DNA from: Xylaria sp. FL1777
Taxonomy: Eukaryota; Ascomycota; Sordariomycetes; Xylariales; Xylariaceae
Length of the DNA stretch: 64,000 nucleotides
Direction of reading: 5' to 3'
NCBI GenBank assembly: GCA_022578965.1
Contig: MU400546.1
Coordinates: 248,001-312,000 of the forward strand
Shown: positions 11,385-23,920 of the stretch, one piece after another
Position numbering within the stretch: position 1 is the first letter of the stretch
Layout of the letters: every line of letters starts with the position of its first letter
Notes under the pieces: model-generated
The model's database searches: none
Told to the model about the DNA's origin: nothing
Seen by the model: the letters and a program-made list of their open reading frames with translations, nothing else
Translations under genes and position numbers: made by a program

Positions 11385-13485
11385 ATGGCTACGCCTATTA
11401 CGCGACGGGCCCCTTATAAAGACTTCCTCCAACCCGCTCTACAGAGACGTTTCGCCGGCACCGCCGCAATTGTCCTCGGCCTCGCGTATTTTGAGTCTCT
11501 CACTCTGTCCCGCTGGAATTCCCGTATGTGCATCAAATATAGATCTATATATCTGCATATCTATGAATATGCATATACATAACCGCGTTACATCTTCTTG
11601 CTAACCACATCCCCCCTCCTCCAGTCATCTGGCCATGGATTCCTTTAGGTCTCCCTGGCCTACGAGCCTTGGCCCTCTTCCTCTGCGTCCTTCCTATCAT
11701 CATCCTGCGAATTGCTCACGCCCATATGGGCATTCGGACTTCTAACTCCATCCTTGAGACCTTGTCCACCACGGTGCTCCGCTTCTCGACTCTCGAGACC
11801 GTCTTAACCTACGTCATATCTGCCTTCATCTTCAGCCAGGTCTACCTCATATGTACCCCAGAAGGTGCTGGTATCCGCTGGATTTCTCGCGCAACCGGCC
11901 GATCACGCGTAAACGAGCATGCTCTGTTCTATACTGTCAACATGATGGTGCTTGGCCTTGTCCAAGGCATCATTCATACGGCATTAGATATGGATCGCCT
12001 ATTATTAGGAGTAATCGAGGAGACACATGACGGCGGCAGCGGTGGCCATAGCGAAGGAAACGAAGGCAGCGATGGAGACGTAGCCAAACCACCGGAAACA
12101 GACAATTGGGCAACGAAGATAGGCGAGTGGACTCCCGTCCTCATTGTGCGATGCGGCATGTTAGCCATCACCGTCGCAATGGTCAACTACATGTTTCTTT
12201 ACCACTTTCTCAGGGTCTCCGCATGGCGCTCATCAATGTGGTTCTTCCGCTTTTTTTACGGTGACCTTCCAAGGTACAATCTACCTACCACGGGCGCGCC
12301 TTGGAGTGTCTGGATGCTCGGACGGACTATCTGGGCCTCGTTTCTCTTAAGCCTTCTTTGGTACTTTGGTGAAGTAGCATTTCGGGTGCAGCTTACACGT
12401 GAGCCACTGAAGAGAGGACAACCATTGTCATCCGAGTCCAGGGATCCTAACGGGAGCCTGCTGAATGGGCTCAAGAGCAAGAAGCCTAGGATATCTGTAC
12501 GTACCTAGCTACTATCGTGCTTGTCTCAACACAGCTACTAACGTTACAGGCCTTCGCAATGTGGGAACTCGCCTTCATTGCACGAGAGTACACTACAAGA
12601 CGGCAATCCATTTTTGAGGATATCGACCGAAGGGATGGGCCAGCGTGGTCCCAAATCTACGCTCTGTGCCTCGACACTATTAGAAACATTGAGCACAGGA
12701 TCGATGAGTTTGGAAAAGCACCAGTACCTATCCTCGGAACGGAGCCAGTTTCATCTCCAGCACAGCCGCGCGAGCGTATATCTCAGCCCCTCAGAGGCAG
12801 CGATTTGTCAGCCCCGAGACACGTCGCCAAGTCTTCCCTAGTGGCGGATACGGTTTCTAAGCTTGTGACGTCCCCAGGCAGAACGCCAGCGGAAGATTGG
12901 TTACCCGTAATAAAGAAGAGGGCTGGGCAAGTCGCCGATCGAGTCTTGACTCAGCAGCAGAAGGAGGCAGTTCGCCCTCACGCTCTGCGAGGCTATTTGG
13001 GGACCCTGTCACTCCGAGTGCTGGCTCTCCCCGTCATCGGTCCTATCTTTCAACAAACCTTTGGTCGCCGGTTAGCAAAGGCAGTGCTGGGGACCCCATA
13101 TGCAGAGACAAGTGTGTATATCAATGCAGCGTATGCTCTGTCGCAGCTAGCCGTGCATAGCTTGGCCGAGGACAGGTATGGTAATGTGCAAAGGGATGTT
13201 CCGACGATTATACGGACATTCACAGTAGTCATCAGGAAACTAGAGACATTTCGAGACGGGTTCTCTCTACATTGGACAGACCTTAGTCAAAACCGGCAAT
13301 GTCCCGAGGTGTCGGAAGTATTGACAGCTCTGAAAGACGGCCTGCGCGCTCTTGTAACAGCCTTTGGCCCGTATAGTGGTGATCTTAGACTCAGCCGGGC
13401 AGATATGAGGCTCGCGCGGGAAGCAGCGCGGGAGGCGCACGAAGCGGAGGAAGAAAGGCAGCCTGAAATGCAGCAACTGGGCTAG
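11385..13485 (+). CDS. NDC1: Nucleoporin NDC1 (nuclear pore / spindle pole body membrane protein)
   Basis: Transmembrane nucleoporin that anchors nuclear pore complexes and, in fungi, spindle pole bodies in the nuclear envelope. Three exons, 11385-11523, 11625-12496 and 12550-13485, give 648 residues; the donors are GTATGT and GTACGT, and a CTAAC branch lies near 11601. About six hydrophobic segments occupy residues 25-290 (for example AGTAAIVLGLAYFESL and LALFLCVLPIIILRIAHAHM), interrupted by an acidic Gly/Ser-rich loop near residue 170. The C-terminal half is soluble and helical, with the conserved fungal stretch AFAMWELAFIARE at the start of exon 3 and a Glu/Arg-rich tail. This topology matches the Ndc1/Nup family. 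Length equals that of yeast Ndc1 (about 655). DLT1 follows in the same direction 630 bp downstream. Confidence 0.9.
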
Positions 13486-14115
13486 TGGCAGCAATTTTTG
13501 AGAGTACCTAGGTAGGCTTTCATGCGTCCTGATCTGGGACTCGTTGGACAGGACACCTGAAGGTCCTTCCTTGCCAGACGTAATAGTAATGATGCTACGG
13601 AAGCAAGTATGAAAATGAAACTACGAATTAAAAACATCTTGAAAATGTGCACCGCTAAACCAGCCTAAACGAATCAACGCCATGATAGTCATACCATCGT
13701 GAAAATATCCATGGACATAGCCTCATACGTAAAATTAGACGGGATCGCCGCAGTCGAGATGTATTATTGTTTTCCCCAGCAAAGAATAGAATAACCACAC
13801 GTATTTCTACCTATATAGGGATAGATCTACATTATATTAAGCAAGGTGTAAAAAAGCGGGTCACATCTTAGCCCAGGCTCAGGCTAAAAGCGGCATGGCT
13901 CAGGTTAGATTAACGACTCGGGAGCTTCTTATGCAGACGAAGCAATCCCAATGTTCTTCTTCCACCCCGGCGGCGCTGTATGTCACCGCAACTGGACCCC
14001 ATCCCATTCGATTCGGTTCGACTCGACCAGGTCCTACCGATGATGATCACCGAACGAGCGAACGAATGATGGCCTGCACCGCGCCGACAACCCCCGATTA
14101 CAACAACACAGCACG
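13486..14115. other. Spacer NDC1 to DLT1 with a dispersed repeat
   Basis: About 630 bp. It carries the NDC1 3' end with one TACCTAGGTAGG unit at 13505-13516, and a 41 bp copy of a short dispersed repeat at 13871-13911 (see separate entry). The remaining DNA shows no coding exon; a 96-residue frame from 13895 overlaps the DLT1 start and looks like leader sequence. Confidence 0.55.
13871..13911 (+). repeat. Short dispersed repeat, copy A (41 bp)
   Basis: The 41 bp here match 57033-57073 at 37 of 41 positions, centred on GCTCAGGCTAAAAGCGGC followed by TGGCTCAGGTT. Weaker similarity continues downstream in both copies (CGAYTCGGGA). It lies in the DLT1 5' region. It may be the end of a small non-autonomous transposon, but no target-site duplication could be confirmed by eye. 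Confidence 0.6.
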
Positions 14116-15495
14116 ATGCCAAGCACCGGGCTCGTCTCTCGCATCGCCTACAACTCTGTCTATGGATTCCTCTGTCTCGTCCTGACCCTCCTCCTTCTCG
14201 TCGTGCCCGGCGATTTCATTCAACAGGCTCTGATTAACACCCACCAAGTCATCAACCTCATCGTCATCGCCATCGTCTACGTCATCACCATCCTCATCGT
14301 CCTATTCGTCTACTTCCTGAGACTCTACGTCACCCGCACCGTGCTTGCCTCCATCCCGAAGCCATGGATCCCTGTCGACAAGGGCGATGTCAAGAAGGAG
14401 GTTCACAACATGATCGTGAAGAGCCAGAGCCAAAGCGCTGCCGTCGCCTGGGAAGCCCGTCCCAGGGTCATCACGTCCAACGACGCATCCCGCAACATGC
14501 CCGAGGCGGCCGCAGTTGCCGGGAGGCGAGGGAGCGTCGCGGGGCACGAAAATACAGACCATGTGCAGCCGAGGCAGAGTCGTCGGTCGTTTCAGCTGTC
14601 TAGGTCGCGACCTTCAACCGCCGTGGAGGATGGGACGATGACGGATACTACTTCGCCGCCCTGGCGACCACTTTGGGGCGAAGTAGAGCATTGCGGCTGG
14701 GGCTCTCCCGCCTCGCCAGACCTGGCCAACTTGCAGTACGCCACCGTGCTAGCAGAACTACCGAACCTCATCGAGGCCAAAGCCGTCGCCCAGGCCCCAC
14801 CGGACCCCGACTCTGTGCCGACCGCGCCGCTCTTGGACGCCGACGCCGTCATGCTGCTCCAGCGCGCCCCGAACATGACCATGAGGAGCTACATTGCACA
14901 CCTTACCTCGCTCGATGTCTTGCGCGGTTCCCAAGACCTTGTGCGCTTCGTCGATTCATACGAGCGTGTGCGCTTCTCTGGCCGTCCCATGTCCAACGCC
15001 ACGTTCAGGAGCCTAATGCATCTTTTTGCCGAGCTCCTACGCGCCATGCAACCCTTGAACCCGAATATCCTCTCCGACGACGACAACAGCAGCCTCGGCT
15101 TCGATGGACACATCGACGACGATGCGCCACAAAACTCCAATCCGACCACGCGCACACCATCGCCCAGCTTAAACAGCATCAGAAGTATCCACAGTTTTGA
15201 CCGGAATCCAAAGAGTGCGCATGCGCCTCGCCTCGACACCCAGAACTTGTCGGCCGCTACGCAAGGCCAATATCGTACGGCGCCGACGACACAAAGGAGC
15301 GGGACCGGGGGCACACTTGTGTCGCGCTCGCCCAGCAGCGCCAGTAGTGCCAGTAGCTTCGCGCACTCCCGTCGGCCGTATCCTGCCAGTCGGGCGTCGA
15401 GTGTCAGTCTCGGATCCGGATCGGTCATCCGACTTGCTACGGCTTCGGATACCGGGAGTCTTCCTTATGTGCTGCGGCTCACGGATACTTTCTAA
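14116..15495 (+). CDS. DLT1: DLT1-like membrane protein (defect at low temperature)
   Basis: A fungus-specific membrane protein named after the yeast DLT1 cold-sensitivity phenotype; its biochemical role is not known. It is a single exon of 459 residues. Two transmembrane helices lie near residues 13-33 (VYGFLCLVLTLLLLVVPG) and 42-70 (VINLIVIAIVYVITILIVLF), followed by the conserved RTVLASIPKPWIPV segment. Conserved helical blocks continue around residues 205-325, including WGEVEHCGWGSPASPDLANL and MRSYIAHLTSLDVLRGSQDL. The last 130 residues are a low-complexity Ser/Thr/Arg-rich tail, typical of Pezizomycotina members and probably disordered. The ATG at 14116 is chosen because it directly precedes the first helix. 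The family assignment rests on the two-helix N-terminus plus these central blocks. Confidence 0.85.
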   Translation: MPSTGLVSRIAYNSVYGFLCLVLTLLLLVVPGDFIQQALINTHQVINLIVIAIVYVITILIVLFVYFLRLYVTRTVLASIPKPWIPVDKGDVKKEVHNMIVKSQSQSAAVAWEARPRVITSNDASRNMPEAAAVAGRRGSVAGHENTDHVQPRQSRRSFQLSRSRPSTAVEDGTMTDTTSPPWRPLWGEVEHCGWGSPASPDLANLQYATVLAELPNLIEAKAVAQAPPDPDSVPTAPLLDADAVMLLQRAPNMTMRSYIAHLTSLDVLRGSQDLVRFVDSYERVRFSGRPMSNATFRSLMHLFAELLRAMQPLNPNILSDDDNSSLGFDGHIDDDAPQNSNPTTRTPSPSLNSIRSIHSFDRNPKSAHAPRLDTQNLSAATQGQYRTAPTTQRSGTGGTLVSRSPSSASSASSFAHSRRPYPASRASSVSLGSGSVIRLATASDTGSLPYVLRLTDTF

Positions 15496-17182
15496 AGAAT
15501 TGGATCGGGGTGCATATCTATTATGTCGCATTGCACGGCGCACGCATACAAATGACAAAGAAAACGGAACTTGGGATAAGGTTTATTATTGCATTGCGCT
15601 GGCGTTTATACGGGAGCGGGACAATACGGGAACGGGACGGGATGGGGCAAGGAATCAGTCTCCAACCTGATGTAATACCCTTGTGTGAATATGTACTCGA
15701 GACACTTTATAATCTACTATTGTAATTTTACCCCATCATTGAGCCTCAAGTACAATGCTGCAACATCTCATCTATTTATGCAGTATCTACAAGTTAGACA
15801 TAGTATCCTATATCGGAATATAAATCATGTGCACGTTATTAAAATGTTACTAATGGTTTCCAAGACCGTACGTAGGTAGCCTACACTCATATCAAATATA
15901 GTTGTGTAATCGATGATGACGCATGATTCAGTTTCCTATCAGTTGTAGTGATATTAATTAATGCAAAGGCTCGAATTTCGTTGACGATAACTTTGAGCAC
16001 AAGGCAAGTGTGGCCAGCTCAAAGCATCTGCTATAGATTACCATGCAACAAGATTCATTCTTATATATTAATGTTTTTTCTCTTTTCCTTTCTATTTTTC
16101 CCCTAAAGAAATATGCCAAGTTAGAACCAATTAAGCCATAATGGAATTATTTTCTTTCCGTCCTTATTTTATTTCAACATTCACCCTCTTAATTAAGAAG
16201 TATATACTAGGACTAAAGATTATAGGATGATTCTCGTCGTAAAGCACCATATACCCCTTGCTGAACCCTCTCTCTATCTTTAAAATAACGGGGAAATAGC
16301 AGGCCACCGTTACATCATACACTCACTCAACCAGCCATAGCCAAATAGGGAACGCTAAAGTCAGTCAACTTCCGCCAAGTTAATATCCTGGGCTGGCATC
16401 TTGAGAGCCGGTTTGTCGGCTTTTTACGTTTTGTCTACGGCTGACCTACAAAGTGCTTGGATCTTATGACGAGTCTAGTCTAGACCTTATCCCCTGACGC
16501 TTCAAGACAATTATTATCGCTGTGTAGTTGGCTTAGAGTCGCTTTAGGATTAAGTAGGAATAGCAATTCATCCTAGTACTGACTAACTGTTAGCAAAATG
16601 GCAATGCTTCCCCAATAGCGGCGCTTTTGAAGAGGTCCCCTTCTTATCATTATCCTTACTAACTATGCAATATTGGTGCTGTGGGTATGAAGGCCGCTGC
16701 TGATTCATCGTGGCGGTCTGGCGGTCCCGCGCGATTCTACCTTCTCTAACCGCCTCTGGATCATAAACACCGCCCTCTGATTTCCCATAGGCGCCTTGAC
16801 TCCACCAGAGCAGAGTATTAAGGAAAGCGGAACTGTTGAACCCTCGAAATACCCTGTTCGTCTTCCTCTAGACAGTGTCGTCTCTGCTTCATGCATATCC
16901 CCCTCCTCTTTCCTGAACACTATAGGCCCACTGATCCGTCCTTGAGTTTCACCGCTAAAAGCCAGTGCCAAGGGCTCGAGCCCCGTGGCCCGGGGCTCCG
17001 CATCATAATGCAATATCCTAATACTTCGGCGGTGACCGATTGTCGGAGATCCGCAAGCCGAAATTTAAGTCGTTCAGCCTAGGGGTGGCTTTTCATCCTT
17101 TTGTTACAAGCTCGATTCTAAACGATACTAACCTGATAGTTACACACTGGTATCGGTTGCTTTTGAAAACTCCTCAAAGTTA
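15496..17182. other. Gene-free spacer, AT-rich
   Basis: About 1.7 kb between the DLT1 and KRR1-like 3' ends (convergent). Bases 15700-16650 are AT-rich with no coding signal. A frame on the minus strand at 16705-17013 is Arg/Gly-rich without recognisable motifs; I do not call it a gene. It is unusually long for a convergent spacer in this window. Confidence 0.5.
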
Positions 17183-18160
<978 letters not shown>

Positions 18161-19880
18161 CGTGGACGTAGGCGCTGGAAGTGTCTCGACTGCGGTTGTT
18201 GCACTTAAAAAGACTGCTTAAAAGAGGTTGCTTGCCAAGTGGAAGGATTGGTACCTCCCTAGGTAGGTAGATAGCCCACAGTATTCCCCACTTATCCAGA
18301 GCCACAGCCACTTTCCCGTGCCACATGCTTGCCGGGAGCATAGATCTGTTGGCGATTAAGCTTCAGTTGGAGATAGCTGCCAGCATCTGTGTCGTACGGT
18401 TCGCCAACACATCATTTTCTTTCTCTAACTCGACCAGGGTTAGAGCCAACTTATTTATTGAAGTACCTAGTCGGTTTTTCACATACCTTGGATGTTTTAA
18501 TGTTGCTAAACGGATAAATGTTATGACTGCCAAAGTCCATCCCTTCCTTCCCGACTCTGCCGAGCTTAGTAGCCGTGCTTGACTCTATACACAATTGGAC
18601 CGCCCTTCCTACCTACCTCTGGGGTCCACCAGTATGTCTCATATAAGCGAGGGCTGAATAGCTTCACTTTTGAACACGAGATACGTACAGTCTAGTTGAA
18701 ACCAACAAACAGTACGCTCTCCAAAGGCCACCCACCCTTCGATCGCAAATTTCACGATTGACGATACGGCATCATTGATCAAACCCGCCTCTATATTAGA
18801 AACTGCTATGTCAATGAAGCCACACTCGCTTATTAGCCAAAGTAACCGCAACATTGCCATCATCAGTCTTGAGGTATCGGTCGCGTGGCGCCGACACCCC
18901 ACAATCCCAGCCTTGACATTCACCCCGGATTGGGGTGGTGTTTCAACCTCTAATAAGGCTGGGTCTCTGAAACTTCTTGACCCTCGGGGAGTCAGGAACT
19001 GAACAATTAGCCACCAACCTACAAGGCCAATGACTTGGCGAGGAACCTCATTACGCAATTGTTTACCTTCTATTCGGAGATCTCAATAGTGACGTCTTAA
19101 TCATTTGTACGGTCACGCAATCTCCACTGCGGTGTGATAGTCTGATATATCGCACTAAGATCCAGCAAGGGAACAAGCAGAGGAAGAAACCAATTAGCTT
19201 CTTGATCAGACTGTCTCGGAGAATGCTGGTAGGTAGGTATAGGTGGTGGGGATCCCGATTTCAATGCTATTCCATTCGCCCGAATAACTAGCTGTATGGA
19301 AGAGCGAGGTCTTGTGATGAAAACCCAAGGAAAGTTGGCCATATTGGACCTTGTTGTCACTGAAGATTTAGTCCAACCACAAAGCCTAACATGCGAAGAC
19401 TGCTCTGCAAACTCTACGTGGCTAATGCCGTGGCTTGCGGGACTAGGGCTCTCCCCACTTATCCACATATTGGAAATCTGTAGACTGGAGCCCCCCACCT
19501 TCGCAAATCTGTTCACTGTAGGTAGCCCTGTAAGTGGACATTCGTTTACCTGGGTAGGTACCGGTAGGGAATACCTACTGGAGTTTTAGTCGCCACTCAG
19601 TTACTGGACCCCACAGTTTGTGCTATCATTTCCACGTGGAAAACAGGGACCTGACCAATTCCAAGACAATGTTATAGGCTTCCAGCTAAAATTTATACTA
19701 CCTACTTTTGAACCCACCCCCGAAAAAGCCTCAAGCGCCAACTAGTATATCGACAGACAGACACTCGAAAGGGTACATCCCACACGAGAGAGAGCCAGGA
19801 CTCGCTGTTGCGTCCGTCGCTCGAATAGCCAGCCTAGCTTCTTTTCCGGTCAGGTATCTTGCCTTCGAAACCGGGGCATA
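18161..19880. other. Divergent spacer KRR1-like / ADE4 with two unassigned minus-strand frames
   Basis: About 1.7 kb. Two moderately long minus-strand frames, 19516-19097 and 19058-18639 (139 residues each), are unrecognised. The second ends inside a dispersed repeat (18588-18690), so it may be repeat-derived. GTAGGTA units occur at 18253-18273, 19229-19240 and 19552-19580. I cannot connect the two frames by convincing splice sites and do not call a gene. The ADE4 promoter lies at the right end. Confidence 0.4.
18588..18690 (-). repeat. Dispersed repeat family, copy 1
   Basis: About 100 bp related to 52000-52100, with a near-identical core GAGGGCTGAATAGCTTCACTT and flanking blocks CTCTATA-ACAATTG and TATGTCTCA. 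The copies are roughly 80% alike by eye, in the same orientation relative to the plus strand. Both lie in gene-poor DNA. It is likely a fragment of a transposable element; no coding capacity or terminal repeats are visible. The strand is nominal. Confidence 0.65.
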
Positions 19881-22282
19881 ATGTGTGGCGTCGCCGCCGT
19901 GTTGGTCTGTCCCCACCATTCCTCCAGCCTCGGCTCTCGAGACCGGCGCGCTGATTACGCTGCTTTGCCAGTTGGGCGATACGAAGGCCACTACAGCTGC
20001 CTCTGATCTGCACGAATCTCTGTACTATCTTCAGCATGTTGGTTGCCCTGTCCCGGCCATGGTGAGTGGGATCCGGCTGACAGATCACAGCGAGGACAGG
20101 ATGCCGCCGGCATTGCCGTATGCCAAGGTAGTAGAATATACCAATGCAAAGGCAATGGTATGGCGGCGTCAGTTTTCGAGGGCGGAGCCAAGATCGCAAT
20201 GCTCCCGGGCTTCCAGGGCGTTGCTCACGTGAGATACCCAACGGCGGGAACATCATCCGCGTATGTCTTGTCCGAGCGAGTCTTGCTGCAAATCTGAGAA
20301 GCGTCTACTTACATTATCGGCCCTACAGCTTGGAGGCCCAGCCCTTCTATGTAAACTCTCCGTTCGGCCTCTCTATGAGCGTCAACGGAAATCTCGTCAA
20401 CTCTGAAGATCTCGTCAGCTTCCTGGATCGTGAAGCCCGCCGCCACGTGAATACTGACTCTGACTCAGAGCTTCTGTAAATTTACCTTTTTTATAATATT
20501 GATCATCCCTCTTCCTTGATAAGCAGATCTCAAGACGCTCGGAAGTTTCTACTTACTATAGACCTACAGGCTTAATGTTTTCGCATATGCTCTAAACGAA
20601 CTTGGTAAGATGCGAGCTGACGTACATGACGTCTTTACTGCGCTACGCGAGGTGTACGCGAGATGTCACGGTGCCTTCGCGTGTACTGCCATGATTGCGG
20701 GCTTTGGAATTCTGGGCTTTCGGTAAGTGACTTGCTACTTGTAGTCCCTGCTCCATATATTTCAACCAACCAACCAACCTACCTACCTTATCTAGGGATG
20801 AAAATGGCATACGACCCCTATGCCTCGGATCTCGACCATCTGAAACGTTCGACGGAGCTACAGATTACTTTCTAGCGTCGGAATCCGCTGCCCTGACCCA
20901 GCTTGGATTTGATAATATTGTGGATATCTTACCGGGCCAGGCCGTCTTCTGTCAGAAAGGGGGTACTGTCCAGTTCTGCCAAATCGTAGAGCCTAAATCT
21001 TATGCTCCTGATATTTTTGAATATTTTTACTTTGCCCGGCCTGACACATATATGGACGGAATATCCGTACATCGCAGTCGAGAGCATATGGGACGCAAGT
21101 TGGCAGAGAAGATGAAGCGAACTATGACCGAACAAGCGATCCGCGAGATCGATGTCAGTGAGTACTTCATAATCCCCATTGATTCCTGGGAGGTCTAAGA
21201 AACGTTCTTATTGGCATATCGAGGTTCTAACACGCTCTCTAGTTGTCCCAGTTCCAGAGGTATGTATCTACCCGTTCACCGTTTACGGCCAAATTTTCAC
21301 GACCGACCGAGTTACGTATAAAGCACTGGCTGACACATCCTGCCAACCAGACGAGCAATACCGCAGCAGCAGTCCTGGCACAGGAACTAGAGAAACCCTT
21401 CTCTAACGCGTTCGTAAAGTGCCGTTATATTCATCGCACTTTTATACTCTCTGGCCAAAAGACGCGACAGAGTGCCGTCCGTCGGAAGCTTTCACCGATT
21501 GCTTCCGAATTTAAAGGGAAAGTGGTGTGCATCGTAGACGATTCCTTAGTAAGAGGGACCACTTCACGCGAGATTGTACGTGACTCTCTTTCCTAACCAA
21601 TAACGCCCATAAGTGCGAGGCGTGACATAGTCCTCTGCTTGGACAATGTATGGATTCAAACCTATGAAGGAAGCTTACCGACGAATTATTCTCTAGGTTC
21701 ATATGGCAAGGGAATCTGGCGCTACCCGTGTCCTCTTTGTTTCCTGTAGTCCAGAAGTTATCCACCCCCATGTTGTAAGTATCAAACATGACTCAAGAAG
21801 TGGATCTCGCGGCCGTCCATCCCATCTTCCCTTGCTTGGGAATACTACACCACTAACTTCTTTTCTCCCCCAGTACGGCATCGATCTAGCCAATCCAGCA
21901 GGTACGATTGACTTTTAACCCATTTGCCAGTAAACTACTGACTTTACAAATTCAAGAGCTTATCGCGCGCGGGAAGACGCCGCAAGAAGTAGCCAGCCTC
22001 ATCGATGCTGACGAGCTCGTGTACCAGGACCTCGAGGATCTCAAGGCCGCGTGCATGGAGGCAGCCAGCGGAAAGACTAAAGTTACGAACTTCGAGGTCG
22101 GCGTTTTCTCCGGTCATTACCAGACAGCAGTACCTCGGCGCTACATCGAGCAAGGGAACCGAGCTTCAGAAATAGGCACACTTCCCAGTGCGGTTATCAC
22201 AAACGAAGAGGGGTCAACTTTAGTTGCGAGCAGCAGCCCTGTGAATGTGGCAGCCCCCTCGCACGATCCACAAATAGAATAG
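19881..22282 (+). CDS. ADE4: Amidophosphoribosyltransferase (first step of purine synthesis)
   Basis: Makes 5-phosphoribosylamine from PRPP and glutamine. Eleven exons: 19881-19904, 19972-20037, 20091-20260, 20329-20475, 20570-20722, 20796-21157, 21243-21259, 21351-21575, 21697-21774, 21874-21901 and 21957-22282, giving 531 residues. Met-Cys-Gly at the start supplies the Cys2 nucleophile of class II glutamine amidotransferases. [10 protein letters not shown] and VNGNLVN follow in the glutaminase domain. The PRPP-binding loop [18 protein letters not shown] lies near residues 371-388. Exon 7 codes for only five full residues (VPVPE region). Two donors are weak (GTCTGT after exon 1, GTTGGT after exon 2) but both joins restore conserved sequence exactly. 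After VGVFSGHY (about residue 470) the tail departs from the usual VP-GYFEHL pattern. The exon count is higher than I would expect for this gene in related fungi. It is intact, possibly a divergent second copy. Confidence 0.9.
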
Positions 22283-23920
22283 AAATGCTAGAGGACGGGG
22301 TTTGGTTTGTAGATGTCTGCTTTCCAATTCGGAGTTGAAAATATGTCACATAGGTCTCTCGGCCACCAGCAAATGACCTGAGCTCGGTATCCTACATGTC
22401 TTAGTGTTAGCTACGCTAACTATGTGTAGCCAATATGCACCTTTCAGCCTTCATGTATTGGTGTCTTGCTGGAATCAAGGAATGGTCGGCAACAAAGGAT
22501 GACTGCCTTAGGTATGGCCTGGGTTAGGTGACTTTGTGTATAAATAGTCTGGTCGATCGCCGACCTAGTCCCAATATTTAGAGACACGCTAGAAAACTAT
22601 TGATAAATTTAAACGCAGGTACTCACTCTAAGCTCAGCCCCTAGTCCTCATCATAACCTGAGTCTGACAAATTAGTGTTGCTGAACACGCCCCTCGGGGT
22701 AGCTAGATTTTATCTGCATCATACCTAGCAATCCAACCGTAAATCACTCAAATCCTAACAATGAACCCGTTAGATTACAGCGTTTAGGACCGTTATCCTC
22801 TTCCATATAAGTAGTACGGTAGGTGATTAGCAACAACCACTGCTGGGACAAGATAGCATACAAGATGCTAGCATTGGAAACCACAACTTCCAGTCCCGGA
22901 AGTCCCCATACCAGCTCTTCTACATTGATCCACAAGATGGTTTTATGATCCTAGGATGAGTGCTTCTAGGAGAAATTCGCTCCCTTCCGTGAGCCTAACT
23001 CCATTAATAGTAAACTGTCGGTAAGGCAAGTCTTACCAGAACTGGATGAACACGTCTGAGTAGAGAATCTGTCCTTTGGTAGTTCTATGATTAATAGAAG
23101 GACTAGCATGGCTGATCAACAATAACCATAAAACTTTTATCTACGAATTAAAACAAATTAACCTCGGACTTCACATCAACGGAGTTTGACAGCGCTTATG
23201 TGGATGATTTAGCTTACCCAAGGTTGGAGCACAGTCTTCCAGCTAATATGTGTTTTCATCTACATGTAAGAATTCGGATGCAGCCTGCATCCTCATTCCC
23301 CAACCAACCAGCATGGTCGCGCTTGTCTCCCCACTCGGCTAGGATCCCTGCACAGAACCACCAAGTCCCGGCATACCAGACTTGCGGTAGCCGACCAAAC
23401 AAAGTTGCTCCATCAATACCAACGCCAAGTTATCTCGATTCAACGGCTAGCTACCCTCTCATCAAGGGTAGATCGCAACAGTGACAATATGGCTCTCCTA
23501 GGTGGCTTTTCTCTCTGGCAGAGGAGGCACAAGCTAGCCAATAATTCCCTCATTGTCGCCGCTCTAGGACGGGCGGCCTCCCGAAGGGCAAAGATACGCA
23601 GCAAGGTAGCTAGTACGTGCCCAGCCACCTGCTCCAGGCTTTTCCCTTTGTTCAGCATACCAAACTATTTTTTTGAGACAACCGAAAATGGGCTTGCTAT
23701 GGCGGCAAAAATCATTATAAGTGGAATTTCAGCTGCCTGCCTGGCCTGACGGAGCTGACTCGACCGGGTTGCACACCCAAGCCATGTGGGCAGTGATAAA
23801 GGGGATCGGCTGCCGTTTCTGGCAATATTTAGGGATTGTTTCGCAGCGCGCATTTCCTTCGGTTCATGATTATTACTTCTTGCTCTTCGTCCCCTAGACG
23901 TCCTCAAGTCTGTCTTAGTC
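22283..23920. other. Gene-free spacer upstream of HAK transporter
   Basis: About 1.6 kb. The left half is AT-rich. Two plus-strand frames (23200-23484 and 23405-23749) overlap and lack recognisable motifs. The last 160 bp precede the transporter ATG. No gene is supported. Confidence 0.5.

Noticed and set aside
14889..15428. Minus-strand frame of 179 codons inside DLT1
   Set aside because: Antisense shadow of the DLT1 coding region with its codon bias; no motif.
16705..17013. Minus-strand frame beyond the KRR1-like stop, considered as a missing KRR1 tail
   Set aside because: It is not Lys/Glu-rich like the KRR1 tail and no donor/acceptor pair joins it in phase.
23200..23749. Overlapping plus-strand frames upstream of the HAK transporter
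   Set aside because: No recognisable motif, no splice connection to the transporter, and competing frames over the same bases.
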